DNA of 64,000 nt. Source: DAIDKA01 sp036267975. GTDB taxonomy: Bacteria > Pseudomonadota > Gammaproteobacteria > Steroidobacterales > Steroidobacteraceae. This document shows positions 9,487-18,420 of this stretch, piece after piece; positions within the stretch are counted from its first letter, which is position 1, and the number at the start of each line of letters is the position of its first letter. The DNA lies in contig DATAVA010000047.1 of assembly GCA_036267975.1 (NCBI GenBank), positions 1 through 64,000 on the forward strand, given 5' to 3'. The notes beneath the pieces were generated by a model, which did no database searches, was not told the origin of the DNA, and saw only the letters and a program-made list of their open reading frames with translations. The translations under genes were made by a program, and so were the position numbers.

Positions 9487-10335
9487 ATGCCCGCATTCTG
9501 TTCGCTTGGCGAAGCCATCGCCGCGCATGTCCACGATGGGGACTGCGTGGCGATGGAAGGTTTCACTCACCTGATTCCCTTTGCCGCCGCGCACGAGGTT
9601 CTGCGGCAGGGACGCCGGCATCTCACGCTGGTGCGGATGACGCCGGATCTGATCTACGATCAACTCATCGGCATGGGGGCCGCCGACCGACTCGTTTTCT
9701 CCTGGGGCGGTAATCCCGGAGTCGGTTCGCTGCATCGACTGCGCGACGCCGTCGAGAACGGCTGGCCCCAGCCGCTGCAGCTTGAGGAGCATTCCCACGC
9801 AGCGATGGCCAATGCCTACGAGGCCGGAGCGGCCAACCTGCCATTCGCGGCATTTCGGGGCTACATCGGAGTCGACCTGCCGAAGGTGAATCCGAGAATC
9901 CGCCGGGTCGAGTGTCCTTTTACCGGGGAAATACTCGCGGCCGTGCCGGCCATCCGGCCGGACGTGACGATCATTCATGCGCAGCGCGCCGATCGCGCCG
10001 GCAATGTGTTGCTCGATGGCATCGTCGGTGTCCAGAAGCAGGCGGTACTGGCCGCTCGCCGCGCGGTCGTGACGGTGGAGGAGATTGTGGATGACCTCGG
10101 CGCGCCGGGACTGAATGCAGTGGTACTGCCGTCATGGACGATTACCGCCATCGTCGCGGTTCCGGGCGGCGCCTATCCCTCGTACGCGCAGGGCTACTAC
10201 CACCGTGCGAACGCCTTTTACACAGCCTGGGATGAGATCTCCCGCGACCGCGACCGGTTCATGGCCTGGGTGAGTGAGCATGTGCTGAAGCGGGGACCCG
10301 AGGCCTTCCGGACGTACAGTCCGCAGGGCAGGTAA
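9487..10335 (+). CDS. pcaI: CoA-transferase subunit A, 3-oxoadipate type
   Basis: About 282 residues, family I CoA-transferase alpha subunit. Recognisable segments: VHDGDCVAMEGF at the start of the fold, LVFSWGGNPGVGSLHRLRDA, PFTGEILAAVPAIRPDV and HAQRADRAGNVLLDGI. With subunit B it would activate a dicarboxylic acid such as 3-oxoadipate using succinyl-CoA. I use the ATG at 9487; an in-frame GTG at 9469, one base after the VOC stop, is an alternative. The sequence is a divergent PcaI-like group rather than a canonical PcaI, so a related acid (for example a methyl-substituted oxoadipate) is possible. Immediate neighbours pcaJ and pcaF support the beta-ketoadipate assignment. Confidence 0.82.
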   Translation: MPAFCSLGEAIAAHVHDGDCVAMEGFTHLIPFAAAHEVLRQGRRHLTLVRMTPDLIYDQLIGMGAADRLVFSWGGNPGVGSLHRLRDAVENGWPQPLQLEEHSHAAMANAYEAGAANLPFAAFRGYIGVDLPKVNPRIRRVECPFTGEILAAVPAIRPDVTIIHAQRADRAGNVLLDGIVGVQKQAVLAARRAVVTVEEIVDDLGAPGLNAVVLPSWTITAIVAVPGGAYPSYAQGYYHRANAFYTAWDEISRDRDRFMAWVSEHVLKRGPEAFRTYSPQGR

Positions 10336-10340
10336 GCAGC

Positions 10341-11129
10341 ATGACGATGCCACCCGCCGCGCCTTTCAGCGCCAATGAAATGATGACCGTCGTGGCGGCG
10401 CGGGCGCTGCGCAACGAGGATGTGTGCTTCGTCGGCATTGGTGCACCCTCAGCCGCCTGCAATCTCGCCCGTCTCACCCACGCACCGGACATCACGCTGA
10501 TCTATGAATCAGGAACGATCGGCGCCCGACCGACCGTGCTGCCGCTGTCGATCGGCGACGGTGAGCTGTGCGAGACGGCGCTGACCACCGTCTCCGTGCC
10601 GGAAATGTTCCGTTACTGGCTGCAGGGCGGCCGGATCACCGTGGGCTTTCTGTCCGGGGCGCAGATGGACCGCTACGCGAATCTCAACACCACGGTGGTG
10701 GGGAGCTACGAGCGGCCGAAGGTGCGTCTGCCGGGCGGGGGAGGGGCGCCGGAGATTGCTTCCAGCTGCCAGGAGATATTCATCACCATACCGATGTCGC
10801 GGCGCACGTTCGTGGAACAGCTGCCGTTCATCACATCACTCGGTCACGGCACCGGCCGCGGCTCCCGCGAGGCGTTGGGCCTCAAGAGCCGGGGGCCCAC
10901 GCGGGTCATGACCGACCTGTGCGTGCTGGAGCCGGATCCTGACACCTGCGAACTGGTGGTGACCTCATTGCATCCGGGCGTGACCCCGGAGATGGCGCGT
11001 GCAGTCTGCGGCTGGGCGCTGCGCTTCTCGGACCGGCTCGCTACGACGGCGGAGCCTTCGGCAGGTGAACTGCAGGTGCTGCGCGACCTGCAGGCGCGCT
11101 CCGCCGCCGCGCATAAGGATGAGCCTTAG
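10341..11129 (+). CDS. pcaJ: CoA-transferase subunit B, 3-oxoadipate type
   Basis: 262 residues, the beta subunit that carries the catalytic Glu of family I CoA-transferases. Here that residue is in IYESGTIGARP, matching the E(S/N)GxxG signature. RITVGFLSGAQMDRYANLNTTVVG and RLPGGGGAPEIAS are further beta-subunit hallmarks. The gene starts five bases after the pcaI stop and ends immediately before pcaF, so the three are surely co-transcribed and the two subunits made together. Product would be 3-oxoadipyl-CoA, the thiolase substrate next door. Confidence 0.85.
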   Translation: MTMPPAAPFSANEMMTVVAARALRNEDVCFVGIGAPSAACNLARLTHAPDITLIYESGTIGARPTVLPLSIGDGELCETALTTVSVPEMFRYWLQGGRITVGFLSGAQMDRYANLNTTVVGSYERPKVRLPGGGGAPEIASSCQEIFITIPMSRRTFVEQLPFITSLGHGTGRGSREALGLKSRGPTRVMTDLCVLEPDPDTCELVVTSLHPGVTPEMARAVCGWALRFSDRLATTAEPSAGELQVLRDLQARSAAAHKDEP

Positions 11130-12350
11130 ATGGATACTGGCCAATTGGCACCGGCCTACCTCTGTGACGGGGTGCGGACCGCGTTCGGCCGCTATGGGGG
11201 AGCGCTCGCAGCGGTGCGCACCGATGATCTCGCGGCGTTGCCGCTGCGCGCCCTCCAACAGCGCAATCCGGGGGTCGACTGGACGCGCCTCGATGATGTT
11301 TACATGGGCTGTGCCAACCAGGCCGGGGAAGACAATCGCAATGTCGCCCGCATGGCGGTGCTGCTGGCCGGGCTGTCCGAGGAGGTGCCGGCGGTCACCA
11401 TCAATCGGCTGTGCGGCTCGAGTCTCGACGCCACGATGGCGGCTGCCCGCAGCATCCAAACCGGCGCCTGCGAGCTGGTGATTGCCGGGGGCGTCGAGAG
11501 CATGTCCCGCGCCCCTTACGTTTTGGCGAAGGCCGAGAGCGCCTTTGCGCGTGGGGCGAAGCTCGAAGACACAACCTTGGGCTGGCGCTTCATCAATCCG
11601 CAGCTGCAGGCGCGCTTCGGCTGCGATTCGATGGCGCAGACGGCTGAGAATCTGGTGGCGCAATGGCAGATCTCGCGGGCGGATCAGGATGCCTTTGCGC
11701 TGCGCAGTCAGCAGCGGTACGCGCGTGCCCTCGCGCGCGGCTTCTTCGCGCAGGAGATCACGCCGTTTACCACCGCACTGCCGAAGCAGGCCGCCGTAAC
11801 CATCGACCGCGACGAGCAGCCACGACCGGATACGACACTGGAGGGGCTCGCCCGGCTCAAGGGCGTGGTCCGCCCGGACGGTTCGGTCACCGCCGGCAAT
11901 TCCTCGGGCATCAATGACGGGGCGGCAGCCTTGCTCATGGCCAGTGAAGCCGCCGTAAAGCGTTACGGATTGACGCCCCGTGCCCGCGTGGTCGCGGGGA
12001 CCGTGGTCGGGGTTGCGCCGCGCGTCATGGGCCGGGGTCCCGCGCCGGCGACCGAGAAATTGCTGGCACAAACCGGCGTGAAGCTGTCGCAGATCGATGT
12101 GATCGAGCTCAACGAGGCGTTCGCGGCGCAGGCGCTTGCGGTGCTGCGCGAATTGAAGTTGCCCGATGACACCGAACAGGTGAATCCGAACGGCGGTGCG
12201 ATTGCCATCGGCCATCCGCTGGGAGCAAGTGGCGCACGGCTGGTTCTGACGGCACTCAATCAGCTGGCGAGCGGGGGTGGACGTTTGGCTCTGTGCACCA
12301 TGTGCATCGGGGTGGGCCAGGGCATTGCGGTGCTGCTCGAGCGCATCTGA
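11130..12350 (+). CDS. pcaF: 3-oxoadipyl-CoA / acetyl-CoA acyltransferase (thiolase)
   Basis: 406 residues, full-length thiolase. The nucleophilic Cys95 sits in NRLCGSSLDA. The later catalytic pieces are NPNGGAIAIGHPLGASGAR (His) and LCTMCIGVGQG (second Cys). GGVESMSRAPYVL and the general layout match PcaF, which cleaves 3-oxoadipyl-CoA to succinyl-CoA and acetyl-CoA; general biosynthetic thiolases are the alternative. The ATG abuts the pcaJ stop with no spacer, suggesting translational coupling. This is the final step of the beta-ketoadipate route begun by ring cleavage; a maleylacetate reductase or muconate-pathway genes are not in the window. Confidence 0.9.
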   Translation: MDTGQLAPAYLCDGVRTAFGRYGGALAAVRTDDLAALPLRALQQRNPGVDWTRLDDVYMGCANQAGEDNRNVARMAVLLAGLSEEVPAVTINRLCGSSLDATMAAARSIQTGACELVIAGGVESMSRAPYVLAKAESAFARGAKLEDTTLGWRFINPQLQARFGCDSMAQTAENLVAQWQISRADQDAFALRSQQRYARALARGFFAQEITPFTTALPKQAAVTIDRDEQPRPDTTLEGLARLKGVVRPDGSVTAGNSSGINDGAAALLMASEAAVKRYGLTPRARVVAGTVVGVAPRVMGRGPAPATEKLLAQTGVKLSQIDVIELNEAFAAQALAVLRELKLPDDTEQVNPNGGAIAIGHPLGASGARLVLTALNQLASGGGRLALCTMCIGVGQGIAVLLERI

Positions 12351-12358
12351 GCCGCTGC

Positions 12359-12874
12359 CTATTGGCCGATCAATGGCGAGGCGGCCGTCGTGACATAGCC
12401 TAAGGCGCGGCCTCCGAGTCCGACCCCGAGCCAGAGCAACAGGGAGATCACCGCCGCCGCGCGTTGCAGGCCGACGGCGGTGCGCTGCGAGTCGATCACT
12501 TTGCGGTGGATCGTCAAGGTGAACAGCACTGCCAGCAGCAGAAATGTCATCTTCAGCTGAAACGCCCAGTTCCCGTACATCTTCACCGCTTCGGTCGAAA
12601 ACAGCAGGAAGCCGGATAACAGCATCACCCCGATGCTGCCGAGCATCCAGGGCCGCAGTTCGCGGGCAAGCTCGGCCGTGGAAGCGTTACCGAAGCGAAT
12701 TCCGAGCAGGCTCAAATTCACCAGCACCACGGTTCCCCCCAGCAGCCCCAGGGCCAGCAGATGGAAGATTTCCACGAACGGAAACAGCCAGGCGGAGTCG
12801 CGGATGGTGTGACCGAAGAATGAGTCATTGCACCAGCGGCAGAAGGCCAGGATCAGAATCGCAAGTTCGTGCAT
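12359..12874 (-). CDS. DUF6644-like integral membrane protein (copy 2)
   Basis: 171 residues with about four hydrophobic helices. It begins MHELAILILAFCRWCNDS and has IRDSAWLFPFVEIFHLLALG, RPWMLGSIGVMLLSGFLLF and FQLKMTFLLLAVLFT. It is a paralogue of the next gene upstream in the operon: the order of motifs (IRxS.W..P.(V/I)E..H.L.LG; (R/N)PW..GS.G(V/I)M...G; F.LKM..LL.A) is the same. Function unknown; I recognise the fold only as the DUF6644 group. Five bases separate it from its paralogue, so they are co-transcribed and probably form a heteromer. Confidence 0.72.
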   Translation of the reverse strand: MHELAILILAFCRWCNDSFFGHTIRDSAWLFPFVEIFHLLALGLLGGTVVLVNLSLLGIRFGNASTAELARELRPWMLGSIGVMLLSGFLLFSTEAVKMYGNWAFQLKMTFLLLAVLFTLTIHRKVIDSQRTAVGLQRAAAVISLLLWLGVGLGGRALGYVTTAASPLIGQ

Positions 12875-12879
12875 GGTGA

Positions 12880-13380
12880 TTACGGCGGTGGCAGTACGTA
12901 GGCGATGCCGCGCCCGCAGGCGACCACCGCTATCCACAGGACCAACGAGACGATGCCGGTGAGCTTGGCGCCGCGTGGCGTCACCGGCAGCAGGTCCCAC
13001 TGCATCATGGTGCGGCCGGAGGTGACGCTGAACACGACGACATTCAGTGCGGCGGCGAGCAGCATCAGCATTTTCAGCTTGAAGAAGATGGTGCCGTAGA
13101 ACAGCACCGGATCACCGGCGAATAGCGATACACCGGTGACAATCATGATGCCAAAGGAACCGAACAACCACGGATTGAGCTGCCTGAAGACGGTCGACAC
13201 GGGCGTGCGCCGCAGTGCCAGGTCAAGCAGCCGCAGGTCCAGCAGAATCACGAAACCGAGAAACACACCCAGTGTCAGCACGTGGATGGTCTCGATGATC
13301 GGTTCCGCCCAGACGGATTCGCGGATCATCGTGCCGAAGGAGGTGTCGTGCAGCCACACCAGGGCGCTGTCCAGAATCAT
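12880..13380 (-). CDS. DUF6644-like integral membrane protein (copy 1)
   Basis: 166 residues, about four transmembrane helices. Key segments are IRESVWAEPIIETIHVLTLG, NPWLFGSFGIMIVTGVSLF and FFKLKMLMLLAAALN. It is the tandem paralogue of the following gene. It lies 31 bases downstream of an exported hypothetical protein in a minus-strand run that also holds DUF6152 and MBL-fold proteins. I have no biochemical function for it. The conserved His in ETIHVLTLG may be a metal or haem ligand, but that is speculation. Confidence 0.72.
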   Translation of the reverse strand: MILDSALVWLHDTSFGTMIRESVWAEPIIETIHVLTLGVFLGFVILLDLRLLDLALRRTPVSTVFRQLNPWLFGSFGIMIVTGVSLFAGDPVLFYGTIFFKLKMLMLLAAALNVVVFSVTSGRTMMQWDLLPVTPRGAKLTGIVSLVLWIAVVACGRGIAYVLPPP

Positions 13381-13411
13381 CGACGGCGTTGTCCAGCTGC
13401 GTTCTGCGCGC

Positions 13412-14206
13412 CTATCTGGCCACGCACGGTGTCGGGTTCCATTTGGCGGCGTCGGTTTTCTTGAACTGTGAGCTGGTGATGAACGGCTGATCCAGATATT
13501 CCGGATCGGTCACGATGCTGGTCACGATCAGCCAGGTGTCCCCATTGGGTTCGTGGAAGCTGTCGAGGTATTCCTCCACGGAAGTATTCGCACCGTAGGG
13601 CACGCCATTCTTGCGCAGATAACCGGGACGCAGCTGTGTGGTCATGACCTTGAGGTAGCCGTCCTGGGTCGGGGCTGCGGCGCCCGCAACGCCGACGGTG
13701 GTCGGCAATCCGGCGGTTACCCCGCCAAAGCCGCCGCGTCCCCTCAGCCCTTCCCACTGCGCCACGGAGTAGCCCTGCCAGCTGGCCGTGAGGTCATGGG
13801 CCGGTGCATCACCAAAATGCAGCAATCGCGTCTGTTCGCCGGCGTCCGTATCCACCTTGAGGGTGCCGGCGTCCTGCCAGGTGATGTGCAGTCGCGTCGG
13901 CGTGCGCATGATCGCCCCAGCCCCATAGGCGCGGCAGGCTTCGCCACTCGTCTGATCCTTTGCCGGATCCCATTTCTGCATCAGCGCACGGCCGGCGGCG
14001 TTGAGCGCAACGCCCGTGAAGTCGCCCTTGTCCGGCGTCATCATCCGGTAGCGCCAGTCTTCGGTGACGACGGCGACCCAGTACCCGGTCAGGTCGACCG
14101 GCGCGCGGCTGCGCGGATCGGCCGGCGCCGCCGCGGGCCGTTGCGCGTGGGCGCCACCCACGATGAGGAGACCTGCAACCAGGCCCAGTGTTGCCAGCCT
14201 GCTCAC
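13412..14206 (-). CDS. Exported hypothetical protein
   Basis: 264 residues with a clear signal peptide (MSRLATLGLVAGLLIVGGAHA, cleavage after AHA). The mature part starts with an alanine/proline-rich stretch and PVDLTGYWVAVVTEDWRYRM. Later blocks (WQGYSVAQWEG, LRPGYLRKNGVPYG, VTDPEYLDQPFITSSQF) match blocks in the protein at 15588-16484 (WQGFSTGAWDG, ENWIRRNGIPR, VYDPVYLTEPFIRTSDF), so the two are paralogues. Probably a periplasmic beta-rich domain; no function known to me. Its start overlaps the DUF6152 gene stop by ATGA. Confidence 0.72.
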   Translation of the reverse strand: MSRLATLGLVAGLLIVGGAHAQRPAAAPADPRSRAPVDLTGYWVAVVTEDWRYRMMTPDKGDFTGVALNAAGRALMQKWDPAKDQTSGEACRAYGAGAIMRTPTRLHITWQDAGTLKVDTDAGEQTRLLHFGDAPAHDLTASWQGYSVAQWEGLRGRGGFGGVTAGLPTTVGVAGAAAPTQDGYLKVMTTQLRPGYLRKNGVPYGANTSVEEYLDSFHEPNGDTWLIVTSIVTDPEYLDQPFITSSQFKKTDAAKWNPTPCVAR

Positions 14207-14592
14207 ATGATTACTCCTTCCCAGGTCCAGCCATCCGAGGTGCGCACAATCTTGTGCAGGCGGATGCGGTGCTCGTTCGGATCGCGCCCCGGATTGCCGG
14301 TGACGATGACGTGATCCCCGGTTTTCAAGGTCTCACGGGTCACATGCTCCTGGGTGAGCTGCGCACCGCCGCCCCATTCGACCGACCAGATCTGCTCCTG
14401 GCCCTGTTTGTCCTTGACCATGACCTTCACGAACGAATGCGGATTGCGGAACAGGAACTGGGTCAGTGTCCCGTCAATGCTGATTTCCTGGTCGACGAAG
14501 TACGTGGCCGCAAAGGAATGATGGGCATGCACCGGCAGCCCCAGGACGATTGCGGCGGTGGCGGCGAGCAGGGCCAGGTATTTGCGATTCAT
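14203..14592 (-). CDS. DUF6152-family exported protein
   Basis: 129 residues with a signal peptide ending at VHAHHSFAA. The HHSFAATYF start of the mature protein, followed by IDGTLTQFLFRNPHSFVKV and GRDPNEHRIRLHKI, is the DUF6152 pattern, a small periplasmic beta-barrel-like domain with an N-terminal HHS that could bind metal. Members are usually found beside secreted enzymes and DUF6644 membrane proteins, as here. It is coupled to the downstream exported protein by a 4-base overlap. Function unknown. Confidence 0.8.
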   Translation of the reverse strand: MNRKYLALLAATAAIVLGLPVHAHHSFAATYFVDQEISIDGTLTQFLFRNPHSFVKVMVKDKQGQEQIWSVEWGGGAQLTQEHVTRETLKTGDHVIVTGNPGRDPNEHRIRLHKIVRTSDGWTWEGVIM

Positions 14593-14604
14593 GAAGCGAT
14601 ACCT

Positions 14605-15591
14605 TCAGTGCTTTGGACTTAGACTCTGGTACACGGCCGTGACGAACTTGTCCGTGGTCCAGAACCCGGAACTCGAGCCGTAACGCGGATCGTAGTCGCG
14701 CGTGGGTCTGGCGGCCTTGACCTGCTCCAGGGTCTTACCCTTCTTGATCAGATCCTGGATGCGGTCGCGGATGATCGTGACCATCTCCTGGTAAAAGACC
14801 ACATCGGCCACGTCGCACAGCCGTCCGTGTCCGGGAATGATCAGTGTGCCGCCTTCCTGCTCGTCGGCCGGAATGGCCAGCGCAATGATGCGGTTCAGCC
14901 CGGCGATCACGCCCTGAATGTTTCCGCCGCGCTCCAGATCGACAATTGGATAACCATTGGTGACGAAGATGTCCCCCGTGCTGATCACATCGGAGCGGCG
15001 GAAGAACACCATGGTGTCGCCATCGGTGTGGGCGGCGGGCACGTGGATCAGTTCCACGCCTTCATCGTTGAAGTAGATATTGCGCTGCGCAGTGGTGTAC
15101 GTGTCCGTGGGCAGTGCGCCCTCGGGAGCGGCGGTCAAGCCGGGTCCGGAGGCGCTCATGCGATCCAATACCGTCTGGAACGCAATGATGGTGGCCTGGT
15201 TCGAGGCGCTGGTGCCGATATCCCCGACCACATTGCCGCCCGCAATCGTCGTACCGGCTTTTGCGATGACCTCATTGCCGCCGACGTGGTCGGGATGCAC
15301 GTGCGTGTTGATGATGTAGTGGATGGGTTTGTCCGAGAGGCTGCGGACCGCGGCCAGGACCTTGGCGCTCATCGGCGCCAGCCCGGTGTCCACCAGCAGC
15401 ACGCCATCGCTGCCCGTCTGGACGGTGATGTTGCCCCCGGCCCCCACCAGCATCGAAATATTGCCCTGGACGGGCAGGATATGCACTTCGGCGGGCGCGG
15501 GCTCCGGGTTGGCAGGTGCGGGCGGCGCGGCCGCGGCCATCGTGGCGGCGGCCGCCATCCCTGCCAGCGCCAACAATTGCAGATATTTCAT
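14605..15591 (-). CDS. Exported metallo-beta-lactamase-fold hydrolase
   Basis: 328 residues with a signal peptide (MKYLQLLALAGMAAAATMAAA) followed by an Ala/Pro-rich linker. The MBL core has NTHVHPDHVGGNE (HxHxDH), a downstream His in VPAAHTDGDT, an acidic residue in VISTGDIFV and a final His in IIPGHGRLCD, i.e. a complete dinuclear zinc set. It resembles the periplasmic subgroup of MBL hydrolases with unknown small-molecule substrates; there is no reason to call it an antibiotic resistance enzyme. Its start overlaps the upstream exported protein gene by ATGA. Confidence 0.86.
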   Translation of the reverse strand: MKYLQLLALAGMAAAATMAAAAPPAPANPEPAPAEVHILPVQGNISMLVGAGGNITVQTGSDGVLLVDTGLAPMSAKVLAAVRSLSDKPIHYIINTHVHPDHVGGNEVIAKAGTTIAGGNVVGDIGTSASNQATIIAFQTVLDRMSASGPGLTAAPEGALPTDTYTTAQRNIYFNDEGVELIHVPAAHTDGDTMVFFRRSDVISTGDIFVTNGYPIVDLERGGNIQGVIAGLNRIIALAIPADEQEGGTLIIPGHGRLCDVADVVFYQEMVTIIRDRIQDLIKKGKTLEQVKAARPTRDYDPRYGSSSGFWTTDKFVTAVYQSLSPKH

Positions 15592-16484
15592 GGCGGCGGC
15601 GCCTTCTTTGCGGGCCGCGGCAGCACCGGCATGGTTTTCATTTTCAGCATGTATTCCGGATACATCGTATCGGCGCCGCCGCGCGTCGCCGGCACGGGTA
15701 TGCCGTAATTGGCCGGGAATTCATTGAGGAAGGTGTTCGCACCGGGCAGATGATGCGGCACCACACCAGGAGCACGGTCAACCTCATCCACTGCTTCACA
15801 GGGCCACGGCGCCATCTGCTGCTGCGGGGCGTAGACAAAGTCAGAAGTGCGGATGAACGGTTCGGTGAGGTAGACGGGGTCGTACACAATCACCGCCACC
15901 GTCAGATAGTTGCCGTGCTTCATGATATGCACGCGGGCCGTGGCCTCGTCGCTGCGCGGTATGCCATTGCGCCGGATCCAGTTTTCCTTCAGGTGCGTCG
16001 TGGTGATGACGAGGGTGTCACCATCCCATGCTCCCGTCGAAAAACCCTGCCAGGTGTGCCGCGCATAGTCCGGCGGATGCGGCCTGCCGTCCATCCAGAT
16101 GGTCTGTTCGGCGCCGTAAGCCGACAGGTGGGTATGGTAGGCAATGACTTTCTGCGTGGCCCGGTCGACCTCCTTCCAGATGCTGAGGTTCGAGGGTCCG
16201 CGCCAGCCATAGTCCGAGCCGTGCTCGCGGCATTGGTTCTCGGGCAGCTCGATCAGGGCGGCATCCCAGCTGTCGCCGCGCAGACGCGCCGCATCATTGA
16301 TCGGCAGGCCCAGATAGTCGCCGATTTCCGGACCCGGTATGCGCTCGAAGCGATCCTCGTCGAAGCGCGGTGCCCACTCGCCGGAGGGGTCCATCTGTGC
16401 CTGTGCCGCCGCGCTTAGCATCAGGCCAAGCAGCAGCGCAATCGCTGTCCCGGCAGCGACTCGGCTCCCGTAAATGGTGCGCAT
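15588..16484 (-). CDS. Exported hypothetical protein, paralogue of the one at 13412-14206
   Basis: 298 residues with a signal peptide (GTAIALLLGLMLSAAAQAQ). The first mature stretch is DPSGEWAPRFDEDRFERIPG, then GLPINDAARLRGDSWDA, LPENQCREHGSDYGWRGP and the WQGFSTGAWDGDTLVI block shared with its paralogue. It is the promoter-proximal gene of a minus-strand operon (exported protein, MBL hydrolase, DUF6152, exported protein, two membrane proteins). Proteins of this kind recur in groups with esterases and TonB receptors in environmental proteobacteria; I infer a periplasmic role in processing an organic substrate. Function not recognised. Confidence 0.72.
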   Translation of the reverse strand: MRTIYGSRVAAGTAIALLLGLMLSAAAQAQMDPSGEWAPRFDEDRFERIPGPEIGDYLGLPINDAARLRGDSWDAALIELPENQCREHGSDYGWRGPSNLSIWKEVDRATQKVIAYHTHLSAYGAEQTIWMDGRPHPPDYARHTWQGFSTGAWDGDTLVITTTHLKENWIRRNGIPRSDEATARVHIMKHGNYLTVAVIVYDPVYLTEPFIRTSDFVYAPQQQMAPWPCEAVDEVDRAPGVVPHHLPGANTFLNEFPANYGIPVPATRGGADTMYPEYMLKMKTMPVLPRPAKKAPPP

Positions 16485-16770
16485 GCATTCCCCCGTTACA
16501 TTGCGGTGCAGGATTCGGATCCTGTCCCGGTGGACGTTATTATCACAGATTCGCGCTGCGTCGAGTTCCGTGTGATTTGGGATCCAATCGCCCGACGAGA
16601 GGCTGTTGTGATCTCAACGTCGCGAAAACCCTCACAAGATTGCACTACACTGCGGTCTGAAACAGTATTGCCGCCGAGCGACGCGGTGAGTTCGTTTCCG
16701 CTGCGATACAGCGGTTTTGACGACGCAGTGGGTGCCAGAGCGGTTTTCAGCTTGAATCAAGGGGTGGGGG

Positions 16771-18393
16771 ATGATCGACCGGCGCAGTTTCATCGGGACG
16801 ACAGTGGCGGCGGGCGCGTTGGTCCCCGGGATCAGGAACGCATGGGCGGCTGTTGCCGCAGGCCCGGCCGCGGCGGCCACCACCACCGCCGGCAAGATAC
16901 GCGGCACCCAGGAGTCGGGTGTTTTTGCCTTCAAGGGCATTCCTTATGGAGCGACGACGGCCGGTGCCGCCCGCTTCCAGCCGCCGGCAAAGGCGAAATC
17001 CTGGAGCGGCGTGCGCGATTGCACCCAGCTCGGTCACCGCTCACCCCAGCTGCTGTCGTTGTTTCATGGATTTGTGCCACCCGAAGTGGAGGCCATGGAC
17101 CGCGACGAGCCGATGGGCGAGGACTGCCTGGTCTTGAACGTATGGACGCCGACGCTCGAGCGTGCTCGCGAGCTGCCCGTCATGGTCTGGCTGCACGGTG
17201 GCGGCTTTACGAGCGGTTCCGGCGGCTTCATCTGCTACGACGGCGCGCAGCTGGCGAAGAAGCACGATGTCGTGGTCGTGAACGTCAATCATCGGCTCGG
17301 GCCGCTCGGATACCTGTATCTGGCGGGCCTGGGCTCCGCGCAGTACGCCAACAGCAGCAATGTCGGGAATCTGGACATTGTTGCCGCACTTGAATGGGTG
17401 CGGGACAACATCGCCACCTTTGGCGCGGATCCCGGCAACGTCACTATTTTTGGCCAGTCCGGCGGCGGCGGCAAAGTCAGCTCGCTGATGGCCATGCCGG
17501 CCGCTCACGGGCTCTTCAAGCGCGCGATTGTGCAAAGTGGCGCCGACGTGAAGGGCATTTCGCGCGACGCCGCGACCCGCGATGCCCAGCGTTTGCTGGC
17601 GCGCCTGAATCTCAAGCCCGACCAGGCCGATCAGCTGCAGCACGTGCCGATGGATCAGTTGCTGAAGGCCGCCAATGAGGGCAGCGGGCCGCCGATCAAT
17701 TTCGGACCGGTCGTGGATGGCAAGAGCCTGCCGTCCGACCCGTTCGATCCGACGGCGCCCGAGCTCTCCGGCAGCGTGCCGCTGCTGATCGGCACCGTCG
17801 AAACGGAAGTCACATTCTTCCCGGGCCAGCCGCTCGAGCCGATGGACGATGCGACCTTCCATGCCAAGCTCAAACAGCTGCTGCGGACCGCCAGCGATAC
17901 GGACGTAGATCGGGTGATTGCGGCCTACCGTGGCGGCCGGCCCGATCGGGCCAATACGGATCTGTACCTCATCATGGCCTCTGATGCCACCTTCCGCGCG
18001 GCCGTCCTGCTCGAAGCGGAACGCAAGGCGGAGCAGACCCAGGCGCCCGTGTACCAGTACTACTTCACGTGGCGTTCACCGGTGCGTGAGGGCAAGCTGC
18101 GCACCTTTCACACGCTCGAGATACCGTTCGTGTTCGACAATGTCGATGCCTGCAAGTCCATGACCGGCTCGGGCGAGGATCGGTATGCCCTGGCGCAGAA
18201 GATGAGCAGCGCCTGGGTCGCCTTCGCCCGCACCGGAAATCCAAATCATCCGACCCTACCGGATGTCTGGGTACCGTACGACAACACCCGCCGCGCCACG
18301 ATGATATTCAACGACAAGTGCGAGCTGCTCAATGACCCGTACGGCAGCGAACAGCGGCTGCTGCACTCGGTGATGGGAGCAGGGCGCACCTGA
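16771..18393 (+). CDS. Type-B carboxylesterase, probable Tat-exported
   Basis: 540 residues. The N-terminus MIDRRSFIGTTVAAGALV has a twin-arginine motif (RRSFIG) before a hydrophobic stretch ending at AWA, so Tat export is likely. The core has EDCLVLNVWTP, VWLHGGGFTSGSGG (oxyanion loop) and the nucleophile elbow FGQSGGGGKVS with Ser about residue 230. The family Glu/Asp is expected in the ETEVTF region and the His in FHTLEIPFVFDN. It hydrolyses carboxylic esters, substrate unknown. It is flanked by MFS and exported-protein genes. The 286 bases upstream are a divergent promoter region in which I see no clear operator. Confidence 0.92.
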   Translation: MIDRRSFIGTTVAAGALVPGIRNAWAAVAAGPAAAATTTAGKIRGTQESGVFAFKGIPYGATTAGAARFQPPAKAKSWSGVRDCTQLGHRSPQLLSLFHGFVPPEVEAMDRDEPMGEDCLVLNVWTPTLERARELPVMVWLHGGGFTSGSGGFICYDGAQLAKKHDVVVVNVNHRLGPLGYLYLAGLGSAQYANSSNVGNLDIVAALEWVRDNIATFGADPGNVTIFGQSGGGGKVSSLMAMPAAHGLFKRAIVQSGADVKGISRDAATRDAQRLLARLNLKPDQADQLQHVPMDQLLKAANEGSGPPINFGPVVDGKSLPSDPFDPTAPELSGSVPLLIGTVETEVTFFPGQPLEPMDDATFHAKLKQLLRTASDTDVDRVIAAYRGGRPDRANTDLYLIMASDATFRAAVLLEAERKAEQTQAPVYQYYFTWRSPVREGKLRTFHTLEIPFVFDNVDACKSMTGSGEDRYALAQKMSSAWVAFARTGNPNHPTLPDVWVPYDNTRRATMIFNDKCELLNDPYGSEQRLLHSVMGAGRT

Positions 18394-18420
18394 CCGCAAG
18401 GTCCGGGCGCCCGGCAGCGG

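Noticed and set aside
14605..15591. Antibiotic-resistance metallo-beta-lactamase
   Set aside because: It has the MBL fold but belongs to a broad hydrolase group; context and sequence give no support for beta-lactam hydrolysis.
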